The position numbers were made by a program, and so were the translations under genes. The notes under the pieces are model-generated. The model made no database searches. It saw nothing but the letters and a program-made list of their open reading frames with translations, and had not been told where the DNA came from. DNA of 64,000 nucleotides, from assembly GCA_018139225.1 (NCBI GenBank), contig JAGSNX010000002.1, positions 62,001 through 126,000 on the forward strand, in the 5' to 3' direction. How positions within the stretch are numbered: position 1 is the stretch's first letter; every line of letters begins with the position of its first letter. Source of the stretch: Microvirga sp. SRT01 (GTDB lineage Bacteria; Pseudomonadota; Alphaproteobacteria; Sphingomonadales; Sphingomonadaceae). Of this stretch, positions 52,961 through 62,840 are shown piece after piece.

Positions 52961-54625
52961 ATGACGGCATATGCAGGCGCCGCTGCTGGAGACGCGACGT
53001 TCCAGAGCGACAAGAAGGTCATCATCGCCTCCTCGCTGGGCACCGTGTTCGAATGGTATGACTTCTACCTGTACGGCCTGCTGGCGACGTACATCTCGGC
53101 GCAGTTCTTCTCGGGCGTCAACGAAACGACGGGCTTCATCCTTGCACTAGGCGCGTTCGCCGCAGGATTTGCGGTGCGGCCGTTCGGGGCGCTGGTGTTC
53201 GGGCGGATCGGCGATCTGGTCGGGCGCAAGAACACGTTCCTCGTGACGATGGGGATCATGGGCCTGTCGACCTTCGCCGTCGGTCTGTTGCCGTCCTACG
53301 CCACGATCGGCGTCGCCGCGCCGTTGCTGCTGGTGCTTTTGCGGCTGTTGCAGGGGCTGGCGCTGGGTGGCGAATATGGCGGGGCGGCGACCTATGTCGC
53401 GGAGCACGCTCCGGCGCACCGGCGCGGCCTGTATACCAGCTTCATCCAGACGACCGCGACGCTCGGGCTGTTCGCGGCGTTGCTCGTCGTCATCGGGCTC
53501 CGGACGTTTGTCGGAGAGGCGGCGTTCGCGGCGTGGGGTTGGCGATTGCCGTTCATCATCTCGATCGTGCTGCTCGGCGTGTCCTTGTGGATCCGGCTGC
53601 AACTGGCGGAGAGCCCGGCGTTTCAGCGGATGAGGGACGAGGGCAAGACTTCGAAAGCCCCGCTGACGGAGGCGTTCGCGCGCTGGGGCAACCTGAAGAT
53701 CGTGCTGATCGCGCTGTTCGGCGCGGCGATGGGGCAGGCGGTGGTCTGGTATACCGGCCAGTTCTACGCGCTGTTCTTCCTAGAAAAGATGCTGAAGGTC
53801 GACGGCGCGACGACCAACGTGCTGATGGCGGTGGCGCTGGCGCTGGGAACGCCGTTCTTCGTGATCTTCGGCTGGCTGTCGGACAGGATCGGGCGCAAGC
53901 CGATCATCATGGCGGGCTGCGCGCTGGCGGCGTTGACGTATTTCCCGCTGTTCGGCGCGTTGACGCAGGCCGCGAATCCGGCGCTGGCGGCGGCGCAGGC
54001 ACGGTCGCCGGTGACGGTCGTCAGCCACGATGCGGATTGCTCGGTCCAGTTCGATCCGATCGGTCGCAACAGGTTCGACGCGAAAAGCTGCGACGTCGCC
54101 AAGTCGTGGCTGGCGAAGAACGGCATCAGCTACGCGAATGTCGAGGCTCCGGCGGGCACGATCGCCCAGGTTCGCATCGGCGACCGCAGCTTCGTCGCGC
54201 CAGATCCTGCCGCCGTGAGCGGAGAAGCGCGCAAGGTCGCGATCGCCGCCTATCAGGCCGCGCTGAAGACTGCGGTCGCCGCCGCCGGCTATCCGGCGAA
54301 ATACGATCCGGCAGGCATGAACACGCCGCTGGTGATCGCGATCCTGTTCTTCATGGTGCTGCTGGTGACCGCCGTCTACGGCCCGATCGCGGCGTTGCTG
54401 GTGGAGCTGTTTCCCACCAACATCCGCTATACGTCGATGTCCTTGCCCTATCATATCGGCAATGGCTGGTTCGGCGGCTTCCTGCCGACGACCGCCTTCG
54501 CGATGGTCGCGGCGACGGGGGACATCTATTACGGGCTCTGGTACCCGGTCGTGCTGGCCGCGATCACACTGGTGTTGGGGTTGCTGTTCCTGCCGGAGAC
54601 GTTCCGGCGGGATATCGAGGCATAG
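52961..54625 (+). CDS. MFS transporter with a large inserted periplasmic loop
   Basis: 554 residues from ATG 52961 (RBS gggggag; ATG 52958 is a close alternative). Metabolite:H+ symporter pattern: GTVFEWYDFYLYGLLA, GGEYGGAATYVAEHAP, and DRIGRKP. About 120 polar residues (coded by 53965-54325) are inserted between helices 8 and 9. The insert has two Cys (HDADCSVQF, KSCDVAK), which could pair in the periplasm. Typical members have no such domain or a much shorter loop. Substrate unknown. Confidence 0.87.
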   Translation: MTAYAGAAAGDATFQSDKKVIIASSLGTVFEWYDFYLYGLLATYISAQFFSGVNETTGFILALGAFAAGFAVRPFGALVFGRIGDLVGRKNTFLVTMGIMGLSTFAVGLLPSYATIGVAAPLLLVLLRLLQGLALGGEYGGAATYVAEHAPAHRRGLYTSFIQTTATLGLFAALLVVIGLRTFVGEAAFAAWGWRLPFIISIVLLGVSLWIRLQLAESPAFQRMRDEGKTSKAPLTEAFARWGNLKIVLIALFGAAMGQAVVWYTGQFYALFFLEKMLKVDGATTNVLMAVALALGTPFFVIFGWLSDRIGRKPIIMAGCALAALTYFPLFGALTQAANPALAAAQARSPVTVVSHDADCSVQFDPIGRNRFDAKSCDVAKSWLAKNGISYANVEAPAGTIAQVRIGDRSFVAPDPAAVSGEARKVAIAAYQAALKTAVAAAGYPAKYDPAGMNTPLVIAILFFMVLLVTAVYGPIAALLVELFPTNIRYTSMSLPYHIGNGWFGGFLPTTAFAMVAATGDIYYGLWYPVVLAAITLVLGLLFLPETFRRDIEA

Positions 54626-54665
54626 CGTCTTCTCGCTCCCTCTTCCGGAAGGGAGCGAGAAGACG
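54626..54665. terminator. Strong bidirectional terminator hairpin
   Basis: Perfect 16-base inverted repeat (CGTCTTCTCGCTCCCT and its complement) around an 8-base loop, starting directly after the MFS stop and ending 4 bases before the convergent rdgB stop. Confidence 0.85.
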
Positions 54666-54669
54666 GCGA

Positions 54670-55311
54670 TCAGAATACCGCCGCCACCATCTGGCGGAAG
54701 GCGTCCGCGCGGTGGCTGATCTCGTTCTTCAGCGCGTCGTTCATCTCGCCGAAGCTACGGTCGTGGCCGTCTGGCACGAACATCGGATCGTAGCCGTGTC
54801 CCTTGTCGCCGCGCACCGGCGACACGAGCGTGCCGTCGACCCGGCCCTCGAACCATTCGACGTGCCCGTCCGGCCATGCCAGCGCCAGCGCGCAGACGAA
54901 GTGCGCGGAGCGGGCGGGCGCGGTGCCCGTTTCCGCCTCGATCCGGCCGAGATGATCCTCGATCAGGCGCATCGCCATGCCGAAGTCCTTGTCCGGCCCG
55001 CCCCAGCGCGCGGAGAAGATGCCCGGATCGCCGTCCAGCGCATCGACGCACAGGCCGCTGTCGTCGGCGAGCGCAGGCAGGCCCGACAAATCGGCCGCCG
55101 CGCGCGCCTTCAGCTCGGCGTTCATCACGAAGGTGGTGCCGGTCTCCTCCGGCTCGGGCAGGTCGAGCGACGCCGCGGACACGACATCGAGGCCATGCCC
55201 CTCCAGCAGGGCCGCGATCTCGCGAACCTTGCCGGGGTTGTGGCTGGCGATGACGAGCTTGCCCGGCGCGAGCTTGCGGATCGCCTGCGGCTCCTTGCCC
55301 TCGCCGCTCAT
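54670..55311 (-). CDS. rdgB: XTP/dITP diphosphatase RdgB
   Basis: 213 residues from ATG 55311-55309, overlapping the rph stop (ATGA). HAM1/Maf-type signatures: [32 protein letters not shown] and [40 protein letters not shown]. It removes non-canonical purine nucleotides such as dITP and XTP from the pool. The longer frame upstream is inside rph. Confidence 0.95.
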   Translation of the reverse strand: MSGEGKEPQAIRKLAPGKLVIASHNPGKVREIAALLEGHGLDVVSAASLDLPEPEETGTTFVMNAELKARAAADLSGLPALADDSGLCVDALDGDPGIFSARWGGPDKDFGMAMRLIEDHLGRIEAETGTAPARSAHFVCALALAWPDGHVEWFEGRVDGTLVSPVRGDKGHGYDPMFVPDGHDRSFGEMNDALKNEISHRADAFRQMVAAVF

Positions 55312-56021
55312 TTCACGGCTTCGGCTTGAGCACGGAAGATGTCGCCGCAACCCATGCGGGCGAGCCGCAGCAGCCTCAGCAGCGCCTCCTCGTCATAGGT
55401 CGCGTGCTCGGCCGTCGCCTGCGCCTCGGCGATGTTGCCGTTTTCCAGCAGGACGAAATTACCGTCCGCATCGGCCGCCGAATCCTCGTCGTAATCGAGG
55501 TCGAGGACGGGCGTGCCCTTGTAGATGCCGCAGCTGACCGCTGCGACCTTCTGCGTGATCGGGTCGGTCGTCAGCTTGCCCGACTTCAACAGCCCGTCCA
55601 CCGCCAGCCGCAAGGCGACCCACGCGCCTGAGATCGAGGCGGTGCGCGTGCCTCCGTCCGCCTGGATGACGTCGCAATCGAGCACGATCTGGCGCTCGCC
55701 GAGCAGCTTCATGTCGACGACGGAGCGCAGCGAGCGGCCGATCAGACGCTGGATTTCCTGCGTACGGCCGGACTGCTTGCCCTTCGCCGCCTCGCGGTTG
55801 CCGCGAGTGTGGGTGGCGCGGGGCAGCATGCCATATTCGGCCGTCACCCAACCCTCGCCCTTGCCGCGCAGGAAGGGGGGGACGCGTTCCTCGATGGAGG
55901 CGGTGACGAGAACCTTGGTGTCGCCGAAGCCGATCAGCACCGATCCTTCCGCATGGCGGGTGAAGCGGGGCTCGATGGTGATGGCGCGCATCTGATCTGG
56001 CGCTCGGCCGCTGGGGCGCAT
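55308..56021 (-). CDS. rph: Ribonuclease PH
   Basis: 237 residues. PH-fold motifs: [39 protein letters not shown], and [20 protein letters not shown]. It trims tRNA 3' ends by phosphorolysis. The rph-rdgB pair divergent from hrcA-grpE is a conserved alphaproteobacterial arrangement, here with a lipoprotein gene between. Confidence 0.95.
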   Translation of the reverse strand: MRPSGRAPDQMRAITIEPRFTRHAEGSVLIGFGDTKVLVTASIEERVPPFLRGKGEGWVTAEYGMLPRATHTRGNREAAKGKQSGRTQEIQRLIGRSLRSVVDMKLLGERQIVLDCDVIQADGGTRTASISGAWVALRLAVDGLLKSGKLTTDPITQKVAAVSCGIYKGTPVLDLDYDEDSAADADGNFVLLENGNIAEAQATAEHATYDEEALLRLLRLARMGCGDIFRAQAEAVK

Positions 56022-56106
56022 TCAACTCTCCTCAAGGTCGGGTAGCCCAAGCCCTAGCGTTCGAGGGCGGCCCACGCCAGTGGCCGTGCGAAAGAGGAAC
56101 CGAGTC

Positions 56107-56607
56107 ATGCACCTTGAGATCACTGCCTTGTTCGCCGTGACGATGTTGGCGGGGTGTGCGACCATGCCTCAGCCGGGTGGCGCGCCGGTGCCGATCGAGC
56201 GGGAGGAGATCAGCTACTCGACGGCGCCGTGCTTCGGCACCTGCCCGGTCTACACGGTCACCGTTCACCCCGACGGCAGCGGTGTGTTCGAGGGGAAGGC
56301 GCACACCGCCATCACCGGGCTGCGGTCATTCACGATGACACCGGATGCGTACCGCCGCTTCGCCGCCGCGCTGTCACCGTATCGCCCCGCGTCGGGCGAG
56401 CGGCTGATCCAGCCGGGCAGTCCCGATTGCGGCAACGCACCGACCGACATGCCAAGCGTCGATGTGCACTGGACCGGGCTGGAGGGCGCGGGGCAGCATC
56501 TGTCGCTCTACTATGGTTGCCGTCCCGACAGCGACGACCGCATGCGGACGACGTTGCGCGCTGCACCGGACCTGCTGCCGATCGCGGCCTTCATCGGCAA
56601 GCGGTGA
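56107..56607 (+). CDS. DUF6438 domain lipoprotein
   Basis: 166 residues from ATG 56107 with RBS agagga. The lipobox is TMLAGC, with the lipid Cys near residue 18, and the DUF6438 signature SYSTAPCFGTCPVYTVTVHPDGSG follows. A further Cys pair is in GSPDCGNAP and SLYYGCRPD. Function is unknown. It is placed between rph and hrcA, and may be its own transcription unit. Confidence 0.85.
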   Translation: MHLEITALFAVTMLAGCATMPQPGGAPVPIEREEISYSTAPCFGTCPVYTVTVHPDGSGVFEGKAHTAITGLRSFTMTPDAYRRFAAALSPYRPASGERLIQPGSPDCGNAPTDMPSVDVHWTGLEGAGQHLSLYYGCRPDSDDRMRTTLRAAPDLLPIAAFIGKR

Positions 56608-56681
56608 CCCAATCCTTCCCAATCAGGGACCGGGATGAAGCGGTGCTTTATCCCAGCCCCGCGACACTCTAGATCACCCAC

Positions 56682-57734
56682 ATGGCCCCGCCCGTCACCG
56701 AATTGACCGACCGCGCCCGCGAGATCTTTCGCGCGGTGGTGGACGGCTATCTGGCGAACGGTGCGCCGATGGGGTCGAAGACGATCGCGATCGCATCCGG
56801 CCTGAACCTGTCACCGGCATCGATCCGCAACGTCATGGGCGAACTCGAGTCGCTGGGTCTGCTCGCCTCGCCGCACACCTCGGCGGGACGCGTGCCGACC
56901 GAGCGCGGGCTGCGGCTGTTCGTCGACGGCATGATGCAGGCCGCCGAACCGTCTACGGAGGAGCGCACCGCGATCGAGGCGCAACTCGCCGCGCGTGCGC
57001 TGCGCGCCGGGCCGGTGGAGGACGCGCTGGCCGCCACCACCGCCGCGCTGTCGGGATTGTCGGCATGTGCCGGGCTGGTGCTGGTGCCGAAGCGTGAGGT
57101 CACGCTGCGCTCGATCGGCTTCGTGCCGCTGTCGAGGATGCAGGCTTTGGCGGTGATGGTCGGGGAGGACGGCGCGGTCGAGAACCGCGTCATCGACCTG
57201 CCCGACGGAATGGACCCATCCGCGCTGGTGGAGGCGGGCAATTACCTGTCGGCGACGCTCGGTGGGCTGACGCTGGCAGAGGCGAAGTCGCGAGTGGAGC
57301 GCGAGCTGGCGGACGGGCGCGCGGCGCTGGATGCGTCGGCGCGCGCGCTGGTCGAACGTGGCATCGCGATCTGGAGCGAGGACGACCGCCGACGCCCGGT
57401 GCTGATCGTGCGCGGGCAGGGCCGACTGATCGACGCCGCCGCCGCCGCCGACCTCGACCGCGTCCGCGACCTGCTCGACGATCTGGAGGGCAAGCAGGAG
57501 ATCGCCTCGCTGCTCGACTCGGCGCGCGCCGGCGACGCGACGCGCATCTTCATCGGCGCGGAGAACAAATTGTTCGCGCTCAGCGGATCGTCCGTCATCG
57601 CGCGACCGTTTCGCGGACCGGGCGGGCAGGTGGTCGGTGTGGTCGGTGTGATCGGCCCGACGCGGTTGAACTACGCGCGCGTCGTGCCCATGGTGGATTT
57701 CACTGCGGCGACGCTCGCTCGCCTGATGCAATAA
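56682..57734 (+). CDS. hrcA: Heat-inducible repressor HrcA
   Basis: 350 residues. Winged-helix start (LTDRAREIFRAVVDGYLANGAPMGSKT, SPASIRNVMGELESLGLLASPHTSAGRVPTERG), then the HrcA dimer domain and the end VVGVIGPTRLNYARVVPMVDF. It normally binds CIRCE (TTAGCACTC-N9-GAGTGCTAA); I found no such site in front of hrcA or dnaK in the window, so its target should be elsewhere, for instance groESL. It is followed at 14 bases by grpE. Confidence 0.95.
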   Translation: MAPPVTELTDRAREIFRAVVDGYLANGAPMGSKTIAIASGLNLSPASIRNVMGELESLGLLASPHTSAGRVPTERGLRLFVDGMMQAAEPSTEERTAIEAQLAARALRAGPVEDALAATTAALSGLSACAGLVLVPKREVTLRSIGFVPLSRMQALAVMVGEDGAVENRVIDLPDGMDPSALVEAGNYLSATLGGLTLAEAKSRVERELADGRAALDASARALVERGIAIWSEDDRRRPVLIVRGQGRLIDAAAAADLDRVRDLLDDLEGKQEIASLLDSARAGDATRIFIGAENKLFALSGSSVIARPFRGPGGQVVGVVGVIGPTRLNYARVVPMVDFTAATLARLMQ

Positions 57735-57748
57735 GTACAGGGAATACG

Positions 57749-58303
57749 ATGATCGACAACGAGACCGAAACCGCCGGAGAGGACCTGCGCGCCGAGACCG
57801 CCGAGGCGGCGCCGGAAGTCGCGGAACACGACGCGTCGCAGGGCCGCATCGCCGAGCTGGAAGCGCAACTGGCGGAGGCGAAGCAGCAGGTGTTGTACGC
57901 GCAGGCGGAGGTGCAGAACGTCCGTCGTCGCGCCGAAAAGGAAGCGATCGACGCCCGCGCCTATGCGACCACCAGCTTCGCGCGCGACATCCTGTCGGTC
58001 GCCGACAATCTGTCGCGTGGTCTGGCGGCAATCCCGGCCGACTGGCGCGCCGACGAGAAGTCGAAGGGTCTGGTAACGGGTCTGGAAGCGACCGGACGCG
58101 AGCTGGAAAGCGTGTTCCAGCGCCACGGCATCACCAAGATTGAGGCGATGGGCGCGACGCTGGACCCCAACAAGCATCAGGCGATGCTGGAAGTGCCGAG
58201 CGATGCGCCGCCGGGCACCGTCGTGCAGGAGATGCAGGCTGGGTACATGATCAAGGACCGCCTGCTGCGGCCGGCGCTGGTCGGGGTCGCCAAGGCGGGG
58301 TGA
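57749..58303 (+). CDS. grpE: Nucleotide exchange factor GrpE
   Basis: 184 residues. N-terminal coiled coil (GRIAELEAQLAEAKQQVLYAQAEVQNVRRRAEKE), then the GrpE signature DNLSRGL and the beta domain ending GYMIKDRLLRPALVGVAK. It promotes ADP release from DnaK. Same transcript as hrcA. Confidence 0.96.
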   Translation: MIDNETETAGEDLRAETAEAAPEVAEHDASQGRIAELEAQLAEAKQQVLYAQAEVQNVRRRAEKEAIDARAYATTSFARDILSVADNLSRGLAAIPADWRADEKSKGLVTGLEATGRELESVFQRHGITKIEAMGATLDPNKHQAMLEVPSDAPPGTVVQEMQAGYMIKDRLLRPALVGVAKAG

Positions 58304-58340
58304 TCTGACGCTGACTATCCCTGCCGTCAGTACCGACGTG

Positions 58341-58414
58341 CCCGCAAAGGCGGGGATCCAGTAAGCCACGATTTCAGCATCTGCGGCTCACTGGGTCCTC
58401 GCCTTCGCGGGGAC
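58341..58414. repeat. Palindromic intergenic repeat, family A
   Basis: Two hairpins, CCCGC-aaag-GCGGG at 58341-58354 and CCTCGCcttcGCGGGG near 58397-58412, with CCAGT and ACTGG halves between. It resembles the element at 2316-2363 and lies between the convergent grpE and SDR genes. Confidence 0.68.
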
Positions 58415-58425
58415 ACGGGATCGCG

Positions 58426-59403
58426 TTAAGCCGGCTGGCCACCTCCACCGGTCGCCCCGAAGATTTGGCCGGTCGAGAAGGACAGGGCCGGATCCGCTGC
58501 CGCGACGTACAGCCCGGCGATTTCCGCCGGTTGCCCCGGCCGACCCAGCGGCGAGCTTTCGCCGAACGACTTCTGCTTCTCCGGCGTCGCGCCGCCGCTG
58601 ACCTGTAGCGGCGTCCAGAACGGCCCCGGCGCGACGGCGTTGACGCGGATGCCCTTTTCCGCAAGCTGCTTGGCCATGCCCTTGGTGAAGTTCAGCACCG
58701 CGGCGCGCGTCATCGCATAGTCGATGATGTCCTTCGATGGATCGCCCGCCTGTTCGGACGACGTATTGACGATCACGCTGCCCGGCCCCATCCGTGCCAC
58801 CGCCGCTTTCGTCAGCCAGAACGGTGCGTAGACGTTGGTCTTCATCGTCGCGTCGAAATCCTCCGAGGAGATGTCGGCGATCGTCGGTCTCGTCTGCTGG
58901 CGCGCGGCGTTGTTGACGAGGATGTCGAGCCCGCCGAGCTTTGCGGCCGCCTGCTCCACCAGTTTCCGGCAGAACGCCTCGTCGCGCAGGTCGCCGGGGA
59001 TCGCGACGGCGTTGCGCCCTTCCGCCTTGATGAGCGCGATCACCTCGCGCGCATCGGGTTCCTCCGCGGGCAGGTAGTTGATCGCTACATCGGCACCCTC
59101 GCGCGCATAGGCGATCGCGGCGGCGCGACCGATGCCGCTGTCGCCGCCGGTGATCAGCGCCTTCTTGCCTGCGAGCCGGCCAGAACCCTTGTAGCTCGTC
59201 TCACCGTGATCCGGCCGCGGGTTCATCTTCGAAGCAAGACCGGGCCAGGGCTGGCGCTGAACCGGGAACGGCGGCTTCGGATAGGCGGCGGCCTGCGGGG
59301 TCGTCGCCGGCTTGGCGCCCTGCGCGATGGCCGGTGCGGCGGCGGCGACGCCCGCGGCGAGGGCCGCGCCGGTGACGAAGGTTCGGCGGTCGGTATCGGT
59401 CAT
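58426..59403 (-). CDS. SDR family protein (YghA-like) with export signal and altered active site
   Basis: 325 residues from ATG 59403-59401. Tat-type signal DRRTFVTGAALAAGVAAAAPAIAQG. The glycine motif TGGDSGIG is intact, but the catalytic YxxxK reads YAMTR: the Lys codon is replaced by CGC (Arg). It is closely related to the gene at 36066-37046, which keeps Lys. The Lys lowers the Tyr pKa and binds the ribose, so activity is expected to be reduced or changed. Otherwise it is full-length with the usual VAPGPFWTPLQVSGG region. Confidence 0.88.
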   Translation of the reverse strand: MTDTDRRTFVTGAALAAGVAAAAPAIAQGAKPATTPQAAAYPKPPFPVQRQPWPGLASKMNPRPDHGETSYKGSGRLAGKKALITGGDSGIGRAAAIAYAREGADVAINYLPAEEPDAREVIALIKAEGRNAVAIPGDLRDEAFCRKLVEQAAAKLGGLDILVNNAARQQTRPTIADISSEDFDATMKTNVYAPFWLTKAAVARMGPGSVIVNTSSEQAGDPSKDIIDYAMTRAAVLNFTKGMAKQLAEKGIRVNAVAPGPFWTPLQVSGGATPEKQKSFGESSPLGRPGQPAEIAGLYVAAADPALSFSTGQIFGATGGGGQPA

Positions 59404-59504
59404 GTTGGAAACTCCCGTGTTCCCGAATGCTAACCGGTTGCGAGCATGGCAGTTCCTTGGCGAAGGGTTTCCGTCGCGATCCGCGCGCGATAGATGCGGC
59501 GGCC

Positions 59505-60734
<1,230 letters not shown>

Positions 60735-60741
60735 CGCGCCC

Positions 60742-61665
60742 GTGATCCGGATCGCCGCCCTTTATCGGTTCGCCCGCTTCGACGATCCCGGCGCGGTGCG
60801 CGAGCATCTGGAGGCGGTCGCGCAGGCGGCGGGCATCCGCGGCACGCTGCTGATCGCGGGCGAAGGCGTCAACGGAACGATCGCCGGCGGTCCCGATGCG
60901 ATTGACGCGGTGCTGGCGGCGATCCGCGCCTTGCCCGGATGCACGGACCTGAAGCCCAAGTTCGCCGAGGCCGACGCGATGCCGTTCCACCGGCTGAAGG
61001 TGCGGCTGAAGGCGGAGATCGTCACGATGGGGGTGCCCGACATCGACCCGCTGGACGATGTCGGTACCTACGTAGCGCCCGCCGACTGGAACGCGCTGGT
61101 CGACGACCCCGACACCGTCGTGATCGACACCCGCAACGCGTATGAGGTCGCGGTCGGCAGCTTCGCCGGGGCGGTCGATCCCAGCACCGGCAGCTTCCGC
61201 GACTTTCCGGCCTGGGTCGAAGCGCACCGCGACGATCTGACTGGCAAGCGCGTCGCGATGTTCTGCACCGGCGGCATCCGTTGCGAAAAGGCGACGGCGT
61301 ATCTGAAGCGGGAGGGAGTCGGAGACGTTTTCCACCTCGATGGCGGCATCCTCCGCTATCTTGAGGAGGTACCCGCCGCGGACAGCCGCTGGCAGGGCGA
61401 ATGCTTCGTGTTCGACGAGCGGGTGGCGGTCGGCCACGGTCTGACGCCCGGCACGCACGGCCTGTGTCGCGGTTGCCGGATGCCCGTCAGCGAAGCCGAC
61501 CGCGCCTCGCGCTTATACGAAGAAGGTGTGGCGTGTCCGCGCTGCCATGAGACCCGCACCGACGAACAGCGCGCCGGTTATGCCGAGCGGCACCGGCAGG
61601 TTGAACTCGCCGCAACGCGGGGCGAGGCGCATGTCGGGGCGGACTTTCCGAACCTCCCCAACTGA
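60742..61665 (+). CDS. trhO: tRNA uridine 34 hydroxylase TrhO (rhodanese-like)
   Basis: 307 residues from GTG 60742, 7 bases after the threonine synthase stop. The N-terminal acylphosphatase-like domain (GIRGTLLIAGEGVNGTIAGG) is followed by a rhodanese domain with the active cysteine C175 (FCTGGIRCEKATAYLKREG), then a Cys-rich tail (GLCRGCRMP and CPRCHETR). TrhO/YceA installs the 5-hydroxyl of uridine 34 in tRNA with O2. Confidence 0.92.
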   Translation: MIRIAALYRFARFDDPGAVREHLEAVAQAAGIRGTLLIAGEGVNGTIAGGPDAIDAVLAAIRALPGCTDLKPKFAEADAMPFHRLKVRLKAEIVTMGVPDIDPLDDVGTYVAPADWNALVDDPDTVVIDTRNAYEVAVGSFAGAVDPSTGSFRDFPAWVEAHRDDLTGKRVAMFCTGGIRCEKATAYLKREGVGDVFHLDGGILRYLEEVPAADSRWQGECFVFDERVAVGHGLTPGTHGLCRGCRMPVSEADRASRLYEEGVACPRCHETRTDEQRAGYAERHRQVELAATRGEAHVGADFPNLPN

Positions 61666-61671
61666 CCTGTC

Positions 61672-61757
61672 ATGCCGGGCTTGTCCCGGCATCCACTGCG
61701 CCGCGCGCCAGCAGGCGGCGGGCATTCCGAACCGTCGATGCCCGGACGCGCCCGGCA
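61672..61757. repeat. Palindromic intergenic repeat, family B
   Basis: Hairpins TGCCGGG-ttgt-CCCGGCA at 61673-61691 and tgcccgg-acg-cgcccggca near 61739-61757. The first stem is identical to that at 9387-9405. It lies between convergent genes. Confidence 0.7.
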
Positions 61758-61767
61758 CAATCAAAGC

Positions 61768-62229
61768 TCAAAACGGCAGCAGTCCCTCATACACTTCCAC
61801 CCCCGGCGCGCCGACGACCTTCGCGCCGGCGCGCAGCAGGAAGGCATGCCGCACGATCTCGGCCTGTTGCTCGATGCCGTAGCGGTGGAAGGGCTGCCCC
61901 GGTTTCAGCGCATAGTCGTAACGGCAGAACGGGTGGCGCTTCAGCGGCAGGCAAAGCCCACATTGATGCTGCCAGACATGCACCATCTCGTGCATGAACA
62001 GCCCCTGCAATTGCAGCCCCGCTGCCGCGTAATCCTCTCGCCAGTCGAGATTTTCGGGATGCAGGTGAATGTGTCCGCGCGGTGCCATCGCCGTCCCGCG
62101 CGGCTGGAAAAACGCCCATTTCCAGCGGCGTATCTCGACTCCGGCATAATCGATCCGGTCGCCGAACATGCCGCGCGCCAGCGTCACCTCGCCGGCGGTC
62201 AGCGGTCGCGCGGAACGGGGCGGCGTCAC
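61768..62229 (-). CDS. vgr-related protein with HExxH metal motif
   Basis: 153 residues from GTG 62229-62227, overlapping the PCu(A)C stop as GTGA. The centre has FMHEMVHVWQHQ (HEMVH at 80-84), a gluzincin-type zinc motif, and the pattern FFQPRGTAMAPRGHIHLHPEN. In sphingomonad annotations such proteins are called vgr-related; no catalytic activity has been assigned. There is no signal peptide in this start. Confidence 0.78.
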   Translation of the reverse strand: MTPPRSARPLTAGEVTLARGMFGDRIDYAGVEIRRWKWAFFQPRGTAMAPRGHIHLHPENLDWREDYAAAGLQLQGLFMHEMVHVWQHQCGLCLPLKRHPFCRYDYALKPGQPFHRYGIEQQAEIVRHAFLLRAGAKVVGAPGVEVYEGLLPF

Positions 62230-62678
62230 TTGGGGGCCGGATCGCCCGCCGCGATCGCCCACGCCTTGCGCTGCATCCGCGACCCGTCGGAGAAGGTGAA
62301 GGTCAGGATCGTCGCCCCGCCGGGCTTCAGCGCCGGGTTCACTCCGAACAGCATCAAATGACGCCCGCCGGGTGCGAACACCACATCGCTGCGCGCCGGC
62401 ACCGCGACCCGGGTCAGCGGCGTCATCGTCATCGTGCCGCCCGGCCCCTTCATGCTCTCATGCATTTCGGTGCGCACGGCGAGGTCGGCGGCGACGTTGA
62501 TCAGCACCGCGTCCTTGCCCGCGCCGTGCATCTTGAAATAGCCCGATGCGGGCCGGCCGGCGACGGCGGGCAGGCGCACCCACGGGTCCTCCGTCTCCAC
62601 CGTCTCCGCCTTCAGGCAGCCGGTGAGCATCGCCGCAGCGCACATCACCGGTGCCATCCTCATCAAAAGCCTGCGCAT
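62226..62678 (-). CDS. Copper chaperone PCu(A)C, lipoprotein
   Basis: 150 residues from ATG 62678-62676. Lipobox AAMLTGC with lipid Cys 21. The PCu(A)C copper motif H(M)x10Mx21HxM is seen across EMHESMKG...TMTMTPLTRVAVPARSDVVFAPGGRHLML. It delivers Cu(I) to oxidase copper centres in the periplasm. It reads away from dnaK. A longer frame to 62708 is possible but has a weaker RBS. Confidence 0.9.
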   Translation of the reverse strand: MRRLLMRMAPVMCAAAMLTGCLKAETVETEDPWVRLPAVAGRPASGYFKMHGAGKDAVLINVAADLAVRTEMHESMKGPGGTMTMTPLTRVAVPARSDVVFAPGGRHLMLFGVNPALKPGGATILTFTFSDGSRMQRKAWAIAAGDPAPK

Positions 62679-62727
62679 TGCCGCCTGTCCCTTCGCGATA
62701 CGAAGCACGCACTAGGTTCCACGACTT

Positions 62728-62755
62728 CTTGCGGCAAGCGGCACGCCACCTATAT
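62728..62755 (+). promoter_or_regulatory. Sigma-32 (RpoH) type promoter of dnaK
   Basis: CTTG at 62728-62731, a 17-base spacer and CCTATAT at 62749-62755 match the alphaproteobacterial RpoH consensus CTTG-N17/18-CYTATNT exactly at the listed positions. It ends 85 bases before the dnaK start. Confidence 0.8.
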
Positions 62756-62840
62756 CGCGCCCATCAACCGGTGATTGCGCCGCCGTAACGGGGCGCGGTC
62801 CCAAGGGCCTATTTTGTTTGTTGAGGGGCATCTACGACTC

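Noticed and set aside
56608..56681. Search for CIRCE in front of hrcA
   Set aside because: No TTAGCACTC/GAGTGCTAA inverted repeat is present.
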